A stretch of 64,000 bases of DNA from Halocaridina rubra (taxonomy: Eukaryota > Arthropoda > Malacostraca > Decapoda > Atyidae): contig JAXCGZ010017041.1 of NCBI GenBank assembly GCA_037179515.1, positions 91,001 to 155,000 on the forward strand, written 5' to 3'. Position numbers and translations under genes: made by a program. Numbering within the stretch: position 1 is the first letter of the stretch; every line of letters starts with the position of its first letter. The notes beneath the pieces are model-generated. The model was not told the origin of the DNA, did no database searches, and worked only from the letters and a program-made list of their open reading frames with translations. Positions 1 through 10,588 of this stretch are shown here, piece by piece.

Positions 1-1145
1 AGAATCCTACGTGGTAATGAGCAATCTTCTGAGGGCGAGATTTTACTTTGGCACCCTCAACGAAAGAAATTTCTTATCAATGTATATAGGCGGTAATATC
101 CAGGTCAAGGAATTAAATATAGCCAAGGAGATTCCAGTTTGGTAATCTACAAAAGTTTGTTTTGTATGGGAATGGAATCTAAGAAAAATTTCTTAGGATT
201 TGGCCAGTAAAGGATGTGACCAGCAATAAATTCAACCAGTTTCTCGATTTCCCAATTTGCTTGCCCAATGAGCTTTGCCATGCACTCTCTCTCACTTTGT
301 TTGTGCCAGATGAATTCCTGTGAAGACGCCACATAAAAAAAGTTTAAAGTAAGCTTGACTGCTGAGACGAGATCTTGCCTCTGGGATGTTTTGCTGCCAA
401 TTTAGAGCAATTAAGCGGTCCCTCTTGGTAACGTCATCATTCTGCTCCCAGTAGGATATATATTCAGAGCAGTAATTAGTCCTATAATATTCGAGGGCTA
501 CTGTAGTGGTGGTTCCTGGCAGGCAAATATGGCAGAGATGCAAGGGAGAGACAGTATTTTAGGTGCAACAAGGGGAAGCAAATAAAAAAACAATAAATAT
601 TATGGGCAAAATAGGTTACTGGTAAACAATTTCCAGAAAATTCTCTGCATTGAAGGAGACGTAATTTGAACTATTCAAATAATAAAGAAGCTACTGAAAT
701 GTATCTAGACAAGCTAATGACATATCAGTAGGGTCAAATTTATAACAAAATTGTCATCAAGAGCAATTTTTATAATATAAAAAATCTATCAGCAAAAGCT
801 ATTTTATCATAAGAAAATTGCATAAACAATGCATTTACAAGATACATCATCATTACATCATTACTACATCATCACTATACGATAGAGAAGCAGAAGACAG
901 AGAAATAGGAGGGAAATTTGTATATTGGGATCATGCTTTCTACCCATACAATAATACTAAACAAGATATATTTAAAATTAGCTATATACTGAAATATATA
1001 TATAGCAAATAATCATAATCTGCAAAATATAAGGAGTGAGATTTTTTTTCAGTAAGAAAAGAAAAGACAGTTAAAAGACAATAAAATAACTAAAAATTCA
1101 TCTATAAAGACCACTGGTACCTTGGAGAAAAACACTCTGTCACAA
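1..1145. repeat. Dispersed ~1.1 kb repeat, copy A
   Basis: This stretch matches 14855-15995 in the same orientation, with scattered substitutions and small indels (by eye roughly 85-90% identical). It may extend left of the window. No protein domain is visible in either copy. Several differences are CpG in copy B against CpA or TpG here, for example around 840-875, which suggests deamination of methylated CpG. The family could be a non-autonomous transposon or part of a larger one; I cannot name it. Confidence 0.75.
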
Positions 1146-1865
1146 AGGCCCTTTCTAGAGAATATTGAATTAACAAAATTCTACTGCAGAAGGTAAAAAA
1201 AGAACAGAAAGTTGTGGTGACTTCAGTGTTATTATGAAGGATGAGAGATCCTTTTAAGGGAAAAGAACAAATGAACCAAAAGAAATGGGATCCACCACTG
1301 GAACATATCACACTATCAATAAAGTGAACATTTCTTATTAAGAACATTAAATGATATACAAAGCATAAAAGGAATGTGGTCAAATGCAAATTTCAAGAAA
1401 ATAAAATCACAATTAAATATTAGAGAATACCAATATTTAAGTTTAAGAATTCTTCACATAAAATAAAGCAATAAAATAAAAAAAAAATAATTCAATATAC
1501 GTAAAAGTAATATATTGAAACAAGTCTGCATTAAGAGTGGCGACTGGATTTAAAAGCGCTTCATTTATTCAACACTAAACTAAAAGTTTCCACCATATTC
1601 TGGCTTTCAGAGTCCCACAAAAGGGGAATATAAAAGTACAATCAAAGAAATATTCTTCATCTTCTTTATCTTCCATAAGGAGTAATGTTAATACACATGG
1701 ATACGTTCCACAAGGGAGTATAGACAAGCTATACTAAAGAAAAGTAAGTAAACCCCTTTTTACAAGTACAAACTGTAATACGTATATAAGCTAAAATAAA
1801 CAAGTACAATATTAAAGACAAGAAAGATAAACATAAAAATAAACAACACATCAGAGAAGTAGCCT
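1146..1865. other. AT-rich stretch without a recognised gene
   Basis: The sequence is AT-rich with short A-runs and no ORF carrying a domain I recognise. It lies where the 3' untranslated region and 3' LTR of the minus-strand gypsy-like element would be expected. I could not find a copy of the sequence that abuts the primer binding site at the other end, so no LTR is called. Confidence 0.5.
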
Positions 1866-2260
1866 TTACAGACTAAATAAACTGAGGCTAACAGCACCAG
1901 CTTCCTCATTTGAGGGTAACGGCCATCGACTTAGTATATCAGTAAGGTCATTGTCCTTTCCATCAACATGCTGGGCAGTGAACTTGAAGAGATTCAAGTA
2001 AAGAGCCCCCCTTTCCAGCCGAGGATTCAGCTTGTCTGCAGTCTGTAAATATAGGATAGGACAGTGGTCGGTTCTCAGTGCAAAATGTCGGCCATACATA
2101 TGGACTTTAAATTTCTTTATGGTCCAATATGCGGCCAGAGCTTCCTTATCTACTGTGGAGTAATTCCGCTCTGCAGGGTGATGATGCTCAAGGGTAGCGG
2201 TTGTGCCTGGGAGGTCGTTGAAGATGTTATTGTAAACCTCTAATAGCTTGTTCAGCTATT
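1866..2260 (-). pseudogene. RNase H domain joined to the RT N-terminal lead-in (RT core missing)
   Basis: The minus-strand frame contains a gypsy RNase H segment: an ERNYSTVDKEALA stretch, then YGRHFALRTDH, LNPRLERG, and a GKDNDLTDILSR end. Immediately upstream is LLEVYNNIFNDLPGTT, the segment that normally precedes RT in gypsy polyproteins. The two are fused with no RT fingers or palm between them, so some hundreds of residues are missing. An in-frame TAG precedes the lead-in near 2258. The position downstream of integrase supports an INT-RT-RH order. No active enzyme can come from this. Confidence 0.7.
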
Positions 2261-2542
2261 CCTGTTGACTCGGTTGCACTCTGGAGTTTATGATGCAATT
2301 ACTCACATTTTCCTTTCGGTGTGTGGGAATGGCAGTATCCTTACCATCATCAAAAGTTAAGGTTGCGTCTTCAATTGCGAGGGCAGTGGCTGCAGCCAGA
2401 GGGGCTTCTTTCGAAAGACTTCACTCCCGTAAGTCTGTCTCCACTGCAAGGGAGGAGTACTTCACTATAGGAGGTAAGGGGTGGCTATAATAGAGCAACT
2501 GTGTTGCTGCAGCCTCGGAGGTAATGTTGCTGCTGAGGACAC

Positions 2543-3928
2543 CTATAGGGGTTTTGCTGAGAGTGCCAGTGCAGGATCCCTGTGGGCCTCTGGATCCTCA
2601 CAGTACAGCTTCAGCTGGTTATTGTGGTATTTCCAGTATTTGCCATCAACATTTAATACGTAATTGTTGGGGGTCACACATTGTAACACAATGTACAGTC
2701 CTTTCCAGCGTAGCATTAGCTTGCGAGTATCTTTTGGAAGAAGTAACAGAGCTCTGTCTCCTGGTGTCAGGGTACAACGCCGGGCACACTTGTCAAAGAG
2801 GAGCTTGGTAGTCTGCTGGTGACCCTTAATGGCTAATTGGGCAGCATTCCAGGCCTTTTTGACATTGGACAAAAACTTCAAAATATACTCATGGATTTGC
2901 CTATCGTTATCCTTGATGGTAGGTGAGTCCCAACATGCTGCAAAGAATTCTACTGGGCCTCTGACCTTATGACCATAAATCAGCTTGAAAGGCGAGTATA
3001 CAGTAGTGTCGTGGGGCATGTCTCTGAAGGATAATAGTGCAGTGGGGACGTACCTGTTCCACTGTTTGGGTATATCTATCACTAGCTTGCGCAAACATCG
3101 CTTCAATGTCCCATTATAGCATTCACATGCTCCATTTGATTGGGCATGATAGACACTCGTACGAATGTGCTTCATTTCTAAGAGGTTACAGAAAGCCTCA
3201 AAGTACCTACTTGTAAACTGACTTCCAATGTCAGAAGTGACCTGCTCAGGGAAACTATCCCTGGAGGAGATTTCAAATAGGGCCTGAGTGGCTGTTTTGG
3301 TCATGATAGAAGATAGTGGCACTGCATCTGAGTACCTTGTTGCCAGGTCGACGTATACCAGGAGGAACTGTTTCCCTGTGGATGAATCAGGGATAATAAG
3401 ACCTAATATGTCATAAGTGACCTTGGAAAATGGCTCTGTGGAGATCTTACTCATGCCAATGGGAACTTTCTGTTCCGGAGCCGTAGAGATGGATTGACAG
3501 ATGGGGCAGGAACCTACGTATCTGTCTACCTCGGCATACATGTTTGGCCATGCAAAAGCCTTCTGAAGAACGTATCGAGAGTTTGGTTTGCCTCTGTGTC
3601 CGCTCAGAGTTAAATGGTGTGCTACATACATAGCCTGGTGGTGCAACGAAGCAAGCACCACCAGCTGTTTAAAGGTGTGCCTGTCTTTAGTCACATATCT
3701 ATGAAGGACTCCATCCTCAAGGGTGTAAGTGATCTGGCCTTCTCCTCTCACCATAAAGGTTCTTCCCTTGATGGCCTGTTGCATCCAGCATTTGAGGCTG
3801 GGGCTGTCCTGATGCAGTTTGGCAAAGTCTGGACGGGACTCCAGTGACACTAGAGGTGCATCATCTGGAAAAGGAGGGAGAAACTCTCTGCATTCGACAT
3901 TACAGGTACTAACTGCAGCGGAGTCCAT
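2543..3928 (-). pseudogene. Gypsy-type integrase (461 codons open)
   Basis: The frame encodes an integrase that would insert retrotransposon cDNA into chromosomes. The N-terminal zinc finger has H105, H111, C141 and C144 in the usual HHCC spacing. The catalytic core has D173 (in TYDILG), D233 (in TSDIGSQF) and E269 (in SNGACECYN), giving a D-35-E spacing. A GPY/F-like C-terminal part follows (RWKGLYIVLQ, about residues 405-420). The frame is open and the catalytic triad intact, yet the element around it is broken. The ATG at 3928 is probably not native, since the preceding coding frame appears to feed in through a frameshift near 3930. Products of this kind act in the nucleus with LTR ends. 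Confidence 0.85.
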
Positions 3929-4650
3929 GGAGTCAGCCGGAGCATTGTCCCTGCGTCAAGGGCTATCTCAGCTTCCACTCTATTTTTGGTTCCTAGACAC
4001 GTTGGGACCATCTTGGGATCATCATTTTTGGTGAATTGCACATTAGCAACTTTGTACGGTGGTTCCTGGGCTTTATCCTCAGTGACCCTTTCTAGCCTTG
4101 TTTTGATGTCATGAGCTGAATGAGTGGCCAGATGGTTTTGCTGGCCGCTACTGTGAGAGGGAGTGTGGTGGCTCTTAGAGTTTGGCTGAAAACCCTGGAA
4201 AGGTGGAGCAGGGTAATTGACCTTGTGTCTGAACTGCTGAGGCTTAGGTCTTACGGAGTCGTCCTTCTTGATTGCGGCTGCATGGCCGTAATAAGGCTTT
4301 GGAGTATGAGGATGATGAGCTGGATAATTGAAGTTCTGAGAAGGGCCCTTGTGCTTTCCAGTCCTGCGATCTCCTTTCCGGTGAGAATCATGGCCTGCTA
4401 CAGGGGAGATGGCACTCTGAGAACGAGACTTAGGATTGGTCCTTCTTGCCCTCATAAGGTCACAGAGGCTTACTCCAGGCTGGTTGTGCTGGAGGTACTC
4501 ATCCACAGCGGCTAAACTTTTCTCGAAATTGATCTCATCCTTAAGCTGGGTCCTTACATATGCAAGAATATCCATTGGGAGGTCATTGGCAATTGAATCA
4601 AAGAACAAGAATGGATGCCTCTTCTCAGGAGGACACTTTGCAAATTGCAA
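3850..4650 (-). pseudogene. Gag C-terminal region with possible protease start
   Basis: The 266-codon frame is rich in H, Q, P, K and S in its middle, consistent with a Gag nucleocapsid-like region, but I see no CCHC zinc knuckle. Near its end is EAEIALDAGT, which resembles the DTG/DSG start of a retroelement aspartic protease with a mutated middle residue. After this the frame drifts, and the integrase frame opens 1 nt out of phase. The segment before 4650 continues the Gag frame with breaks. The assignment depends mainly on position between the leader and integrase. Confidence 0.5.
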
Positions 4651-4799
4651 CCAATCATTAAGGAGGCGAGCCTTGCATTTGCCAAAGGCACTACAGTTCT
4701 CCTCCTTTAATGGGAAAGCGGAGACAAAACTAGCATGACACTCAGCTGGCGGAAAGTTCTGTCAGGCAAGAAGTGTGTGTTTAACTTTCTCATAGTCCC

Positions 4800-5281
4800 T
4801 CAGTTGCCTGCGGTCAAATTCACTGACCACGGCAAGCAGACGGGGTGGCATGGAGGCTGTGCCATCATTAACCGTGGCAAGACTTTTGAATGAGCAGATG
4901 TAAATATCAAGCAGTTGATTGCCGTCGTCCTCATATGTCCGTATTGGGGGTGCCTCTCACGAGGCTGGTTCCCATTTCCGAGTGAAGCACCACTTTCATG
5001 GATTCCAACTTTAATCTGAGCGAGCACAAGCTCATGTTCTCATTGGGCCTGCTCTTTTGCTTTCTCCTCTAGCTCAGCTCGGTGTGCAGCCAACTTCTCA
5101 AGAACCCACTCAAGGAGCTTCTCTCTGGACATGCCGTATCACTCATCCAGAACAAACATCTTGTCAAAGTAGCTGTCCCCATCGAATGTTTCAATGGTTT
5201 TCTTTGACTGCCTGGTATCCATGGTGGTTTCCTGTGACTGCCTGGCAGCCATGGAGGTTTCCTGTGAATGTCAAGTAGCCA
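4800..5281 (-). pseudogene. Gag N-terminal region, interrupted
   Basis: From an ATG at 5281 the minus strand reads through several in-frame stops (codon 4, then near 5147 and 5042). The peptide includes YGMSREKLLEWVLEKLAAHR and a K/E/Q-rich stretch likely to form a coiled coil. This looks like the start of a Gag polyprotein whose later part is at 4650-3850. The stops show that it is a pseudogene. A repeated short phrase (ATGGCTGCCAGGCAGTCACA-like) occurs three times near the start. Confidence 0.45.
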
Positions 5282-6369
5282 TAGTTGTTTCCTGAACAGT
5301 CAATAATGAAGTGTCAAAACAAATGAACCATAAAAAAACAAAATTCTACAATAGTACAAATAAAAATTGAAAGAACCACACAACACCAAGGAGAGGAAAA
5401 AAATTCAAATCCATAGTTCAAACTCAAATGTAACGGCGATCTTAAAACCTCACTATGAAAGTGACTCAAAATACAGTCAAGTGCAACAGCAGCAAAATGT
5501 GGCAAAACAGTGCGTGAAACACTGGTAATACAGGATGGAAGTTGTGCCTGCTTATCAGTTATGGTGCAATTGAAAGGAATGAGCAACAACGAATTTTACC
5601 AACAAGCACCCAGTGCAAGAGAATGCAAACAAGTAAAGTATAGCTGTTTTGCCTGCGTATGAGCATGTATATGGCAATACCAACAAGTAAAATGTTTTAA
5701 GTTAAATTCTAGAGTGTTGCCAATAGGATACAGATCCAATGCAAAATACACCAAAGATAAGCAAACGGCTTACAAAGCAGTCAAATTACACATGCGTTTA
5801 CTAATAACGAGAAAATTTACTTTTGAGTGACAACTCAGACACATGAAGGAATTAGTATTGGCTCAACAAACAATGCCAAAGTTTTTCTTCCCAATCTATG
5901 AGTAGTCAATGCTTGAAGATAAAGCTCAATTATAAGCAATGTACTTAATATGCTTACTCCCGATTCCTAAATCCCAAAGAAATATAATCAATACCTAACA
6001 AATATCATCCTTTAACGGATATATAAAACACTAATGCTTTAAAACTCAATCTTATCATTCAAATAAATGAAATCTTAAGTAATATGTGTTCTTGTCATGC
6101 AATATTTCTTGATTCTTTTACCACATAATCTCATGAAGACTTCCTGAAATTATGTTTACCAAATAGTAAAAACTCGGAAAATATTACTTACCGTAATTAA
6201 TTTTGAAAATTAAAAAAATTCTGATTCGCAACATCTCTAGCGATAAAATTTTTGTGCGTAGCCTAAGATTCATTCAATTCAATAATCAGAGCCAATGATA
6301 ATCGGGTTTCATGTGCAATGTTAAAAAGCAAAATAGAAAAAAATGATCAAAATCAGTCTGTCTGTTTGG
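5282..6369 (-). other. Leader of the gypsy-like element
   Basis: This is about 1.1 kb of AT-rich DNA between the putative primer binding site and the first Gag ATG on the minus strand. It contains a short open frame (5589-5314) with no recognisable domain. A long untranslated leader is plausible, but unrelated inserted sequence cannot be excluded. Confidence 0.4.
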
Positions 6370-6387
6370 GTCCCTGTCTGGGCGCCA
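6370..6387 (-). promoter_or_regulatory. Putative tRNA-Lys primer binding site
   Basis: On the minus strand this reads TGGCGCCCAGACAGGGAC. It is complementary, apart from about two positions, to the 3' end of tRNA-Lys(UUU), the primer used by several retroelements. It lies upstream of Gag in the correct orientation. The expected 5' LTR should begin just to the right, but within about 30-50 bp the sequence turns into a plus-strand LINE, so the LTR is lost or interrupted. Confidence 0.55.
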
Positions 6388-6419
6388 GTTTTATTGTGGA
6401 GAGGTTGTTGTTTAAGTTT

Positions 6420-7530
6420 CTGTTTTACTAAGAAGACTCAAAGTGCTGAATAATAACCTTGATAATAACCTTGACCACCTGCATTCTGTTTTTAATAGTG
6501 AAGTAGAAAAAATTAACAACTGGGTCTCTGTTAATAAATTAAAGCTATATGTTTCCAAAACTGACTATATCTTATTTCAAAATAGATCTGTAGTACACAA
6601 TATTGGTCAAGTTAATATGAATGGGTATGAAGTTAAAAGAGTGGCTTGTAAGAAATTGTTGGGAGTAATTATTGATGAAAATTTAAGTTGGAAATATCAT
6701 AATCAATTTGTCTGCTCAAAACTGTCCAAGACGTGTGGAATTTTGTATAAAATTCGTCATAACCTAACAAACGAGGCCTTAAAAAGCACATACTATTCCC
6801 TGTGTTATCCTCATATTATATAGTTTGTCCAACTGGGGTTGTACTTGGCCGTCAATTGTAAGGGATGTATTAGTTACTCAGAAAAAACTGATCAGAACTA
6901 TTACATATAGTGGAAAATATGACTCAACTTCCTTTTTATTCAAGGAGCTAAACTTGCTTAAATTTAATTACTTGATGCATTATTTCTGTCTTATTAATAG
7001 ACATAGTGATGTTAATGATAACAATCATAATAGAAAATTATTTATATTTATTCAACACAACCATGGAACCAGAGGTAACAATATAAATTGTATATGTCCA
7101 CAGCCGAGAACAACCTTGTACAAATTTTCTATTCACTGTTTTGGCCCAAAATGTTGGAATGCATTACCAGAAAATTTAAAAACAATAACTGGCGTAACTT
7201 TATTTAAAAAGAAACTCAAACAGCATTTATTTACTAGGTAAAATCAAGCAGCTGTTGAATAATAATTAATACAATATTTGTGCATCATTATGTCCAGGTT
7301 AAGGTCAGGCTACTGTTTTGTTTTATTACAAGATAAGTATGAGATTGATATATTGGAGTTTTTGTTAACTATTGCCGTCATACTTTAACTTATGTGAAAT
7401 GCATATTAAGCTGCCTGTCAGGGAGCTCTTGCTCAGCAGGCTAGTGCCTCTGAATATAAAGTACATATTTATTCCAGTATGTATACTGGATATTTGGCAA
7501 TAAAATCTATGACTATGACTATGAACTCGG
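6420..7530 (+). mobile_element. 5'-truncated LINE (LINE D)
   Basis: This is a non-LTR retrotransposon fragment with the C-terminal part of the RT ORF, a ~270-bp 3' UTR, an AATAAA-like signal near 7500, and a tail of repeated CTATGA units at about 7508-7524. The left boundary is approximate. It lies immediately beside the primer binding site of the gypsy-like element and may have inserted into its LTR. No clear target-site duplication was seen. Confidence 0.65.
6443..7241 (+). pseudogene. LINE RT C-terminal region, frameshifted
   Basis: Two open frames (6443-6823 and 6825-7241) in different phases make up the thumb and C-terminal part of a CR1/jockey-like RT. Typical phrases are KLLGVIIDENLSW, a QKKLIRTITY segment, and a terminal ALPENLKTITGVTLFKKKLK. 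The catalytic FADD box lies upstream and is absent, so the copy is 5'-truncated. A frameshift and stop near 6820 split it. It is not expected to make functional protein. Confidence 0.7.
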
Positions 7531-7770
7531 TTAAGAACTCACAAAAAGACAGGACATTTATCATTTTTTTTTTAAATTACCCATACTACCACTACTCAGG
7601 TAAATGAAACTCTGAGTTCAACTTTCTTTTAATTTTGGAAATGCAATGACACTTTAAAAAAAGACTTTAATTAAGTTTTTGGAAAGCGAGAACAAATTTA
7701 AAATTTACATTTATGGAATGCTGCCTCAAATCTCGGAGGTGGTGAACACGATATTGATTCCCGGCACCAC
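7531..7770. other. Flank between two LINE insertions
   Basis: About 240 bp of low-complexity, T-rich then mixed sequence with no gene. It continues after the I-type LINE at 14335, since it ends in the 10-bp target site duplicated by that insertion. Its relation to the gypsy-like element is unknown. Confidence 0.4.
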
Positions 7771-7780
7771 AGACGGATGC
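7771..7780 (+). repeat. Target-site duplication, 5' side of I-type LINE
   Basis: AGACGGATGC occurs here and at 14325-14334, directly after the A-run. This fixes both ends of the I-type LINE and indicates target-primed insertion of a full-length copy. Confidence 0.75.
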
Positions 7781-7939
7781 CACACACAGTCCAGTTCCAG
7801 TTCCAGTAGCGATTAGACCTTCTCCTCTCTCCCTCTGCCAGCAGCCAGCAGTTGAAGCCGACTCCACCCAGCAGTTGAAGCTGACTCCGCCCAGCAGATT
7901 AATTCTACACGACAGTCTGGTTCCAGCTCCTCTCTGCCA

Positions 7940-8950
7940 GCAGTTGAAGCTGATGAAGTTTCTGCAGAAAAACGAGCCTAAGTATCTCTATTCTCTTTCT
8001 TTCTCTTTCACAAGAGCCAAAGAAAGAAAGAGAAAGATTGTTTTTTTGTTTTTGTGTTTCTGCTTCTGTTTTAGTGAAAACAAGTTATTGTGTGTGTTTA
8101 ATAACTCTAATTATTTCTGCCTGCCCTTCTCTCTCTTTTATGAGAGTTGGGAAGAGAAAGAGAAATAGAAAGTGTTCATGTTTCTACTTTGTTATTATCT
8201 CTTTTGCTATAGGTAGTTGAAGCCTACTCTGATTAGAAATTGGAAGTTTCTACAAAGAAGATGCAAACCTAAGTATCTCTGTTTTTTATTATTCCTCTCT
8301 CACGAGAGCCAGAGAAAGAAACAGAAAGATTGTTTTTGTTTTGTTTTTGAGTTTACAGAATTCTGTTTCAGTTGAAAACAATTTTTGTGTGTGTGTTCTA
8401 TAACTCTAATTACTTCTGCCTGCTCGTCTTTCTCTTTTGCGAGAGTTGGGAAGAGATAGAGATATAGAAAGTGCTCAAGTTTCTACTTTGTTTTTATCTC
8501 TTTTGCGATAGGTAGCTGAAGCCTCTTCATACCAGTGAAGTGATTTCCTCCTCCTCCACTACTTCCCTGATCTGAAGTGGAAGTTTCTACAAAGAAAAAA
8601 CGAACCTAAGTATCTCTTTTCTTTTCTTCCTCTCTCACGAGAGCCAGAGAAGGAAACAGAAATATTGCCTTTGTTTTGTTTTATTTTTGTGCGTTTGTTT
8701 TGGTTTACTTGAACACATGTTATTGTGTGTTCCATAGTTCTATGGCAAGTGCTCAAGTTTTCATTTTGCATTTATTTTTCTGTTTGCTTTTCCCTCTCTT
8801 ACGAAAGCTGGGAAGAGAAATAAAAAGACCATTGGTGTTAAGCATACTTTGTAGTGTGCCTCATAACCGAGGTGATCCATTGTATATTTTCTGTTTACCT
8901 TCCTCTCTCTCAAGAGAGTTGGGAAGAAAGATAGAAGACCGTTTTTAATG
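7940..8950 (+). repeat. Tandem repeats in the LINE 5' UTR
   Basis: Three imperfect units of about 270-330 bp begin near 7940, 8209 and 8509, with a shorter fourth one after 8740. Each carries a CCTAAGTATCTCT-like phrase followed by a short palindrome around CTCTCNCGAGAGCC with purine-rich flanks. Repeated 5' UTR monomers of this kind carry promoter activity in some other LINEs; a role here is inference only. Confidence 0.6.
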
Positions 8951-9093
8951 ATAAAACAAGTTAGTGTTCCAATTAATTGAAGTGTTCCAGCCAAAAGGCC
9001 CCTATATTTTATTAAACAAAATGGACATGTAAACAGTGCAAGTGATACAATATACTTAGTGAAATCTGTGGACTTCCATGACTAGTTGTTAGT

Positions 9094-10578
9094 CATGGCC
9101 TCTACCGTTTCTCCTGCACCTCCCCAGAGGAGGGAATGGAACTCGACCCCCTCAAGAGGGGTGGACGGTTGTGGGGAAGAAGAGGCCAAGGACGGACTCT
9201 GCCAGCAGCCAAGAGAGTGCTGCTGCCCCAGTTCCCACCCCAGACCCGAAGACCGATGCCATTAGAGAGTCCATCTCTAAGTTTAAAGTCCAGGCTCCTT
9301 CCACTAAAGAGGCATTTGACATAATTAGAGAGTTGGAAGACCAGCTCACCGAGTTTAGCTGCAAAATCAAGCCTAATGTACAGGGTGACTTTATCATCTA
9401 CTCATCCTCTGTAGAAGCCACAGAGAAGATCCATAACCTCAACTCCCTCACTTGGCAGAGATGAACCCTGTTAAAAAAATAAGGAAATATATCCTTAATG
9501 ACTGCCCTGTTGCTTGGTCAGTTGACCTACTAACCAAGCAAACATACATAACTGCTGTCTCACGTTGCTCCTCCAAAATAGAGGGCCAAACTGTCCCCTC
9601 CAAGCAAGTTCTGGTCCACATCTCTGGTCCACCCCCTGCTCAAGTAAACCTCAGCATCTGGGGTAAGTTCAACTTAAGAAATTACACCATAGCACCACTG
9701 AGATGTTTCTGGTGCCAAAGATTTGGGCACCATAAAAACAATTGTCATCTCCCAGATAGATGTACAATCTGCAGTGGGGGACATTTCACTGACTGCTGCC
9801 TCAATAAATTCAAGGCCAAAGAAGCAACAGTTGCCAAGTGCCCAAACTGTAAGGGACACCATCATGCATGGAACAACCACTGCCCAGAAAGGCTGAAGAG
9901 GATTCCTCAAAGAGTCCCTCCCTCTGCCCCTGCCATTAACCACTCACTTCCAACTTCACCCCTGCTACTACCCCCACCTCCAATCCTTGGCAAAGGCCCC
10001 TTCCTACCCAACCCAGACCCAACCTCCCCACCCAAAACCCACCACACAACACTAACTTGGCTCCTGACACACAGATCACACCTCCTACATCTCCCACCCC
10101 TACACCAGCTCCATCCAGCCCATCACATAACACTCACACTCCTACTATCCCCCCAAACATCCCTCACACTTCCTCCATCCCCTCACACAGAACTCACACC
10201 AACATCTTCACCCCATGCAACACTCAAACACGCAATACAGTCACATGAAACACTCAGACCACACATACACCCACTCACCACACGAGGTCCCGGGACCCCA
10301 GACTTAAATCCCATACCCTCACACCTCAACAGCCTATCCAGACATCTTCCTCTGCCTCCTCTTCCCAACAACAAACTCTCTTCACAGTTGATGAGCTCAC
10401 CAACCTTATTACTCAGGCCATCCAGGCAGCAGTTCAACTCCTCGCAACCAACGCCTCTTCTCAAGGTGCCTACAATCAAGTCATTGAAGTAGCCCATTTC
10501 GTCGTCGCCCAAGCCCTCATCGCCAGGAACCACCGCCAGCCTCAACAAACCACCACTCCTACCACCTCCACCTCCTTA
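9094..10578 (+). pseudogene. I-type LINE ORF1 (zinc-knuckle nucleic-acid-binding protein)
   Basis: The reading starts at an ATG at 9094 and needs frame changes near 9130-9170, 9455 and 10230-10260 to reach a TAA at 10576-10578. The middle contains a PRE_C2HC-like part, then three CCHC-type knuckles: CFWCQRFGHHKNNC, CTICSGGHFTDCC, and CPNCKGHHHAWNNHC (about 9708-9885). A long P/S/T/H-rich linker follows. Such proteins bind the element RNA and form the ribonucleoprotein. The frameshifts mark a dead copy. ORF2 starts 10 nt after the ORF1 stop. Confidence 0.75.
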
Positions 10579-10588
10579 AATCATCAAG

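Larger units (their letters stand above)
1866..6387 (-). mobile_element. Degenerate Ty3/gypsy-like element, integrase upstream of RT/RNase H
   Basis: Read on the minus strand the element runs: primer binding site (6387-6370), a long leader, Gag (5281-3850), a possible protease start, integrase (3928-2543), then the lead-in to RT joined to RNase H (about 2260-1866). Integrase and RNase H both look gypsy-like by sequence, but integrase comes first, as in copia elements. This matches the published Gmr1-type arrangement. The RT core is deleted, Gag contains stops, and neither LTR was identified. The element is dead. Family assignment rests on motifs read by eye. Confidence 0.75.

Noticed and set aside
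10036..10548. Overlapping minus- and plus-strand frames beside LINE ORF1
   Set aside because: Shadows of the P/T/H-rich ORF1 linker in alternative phases; no independent domain.
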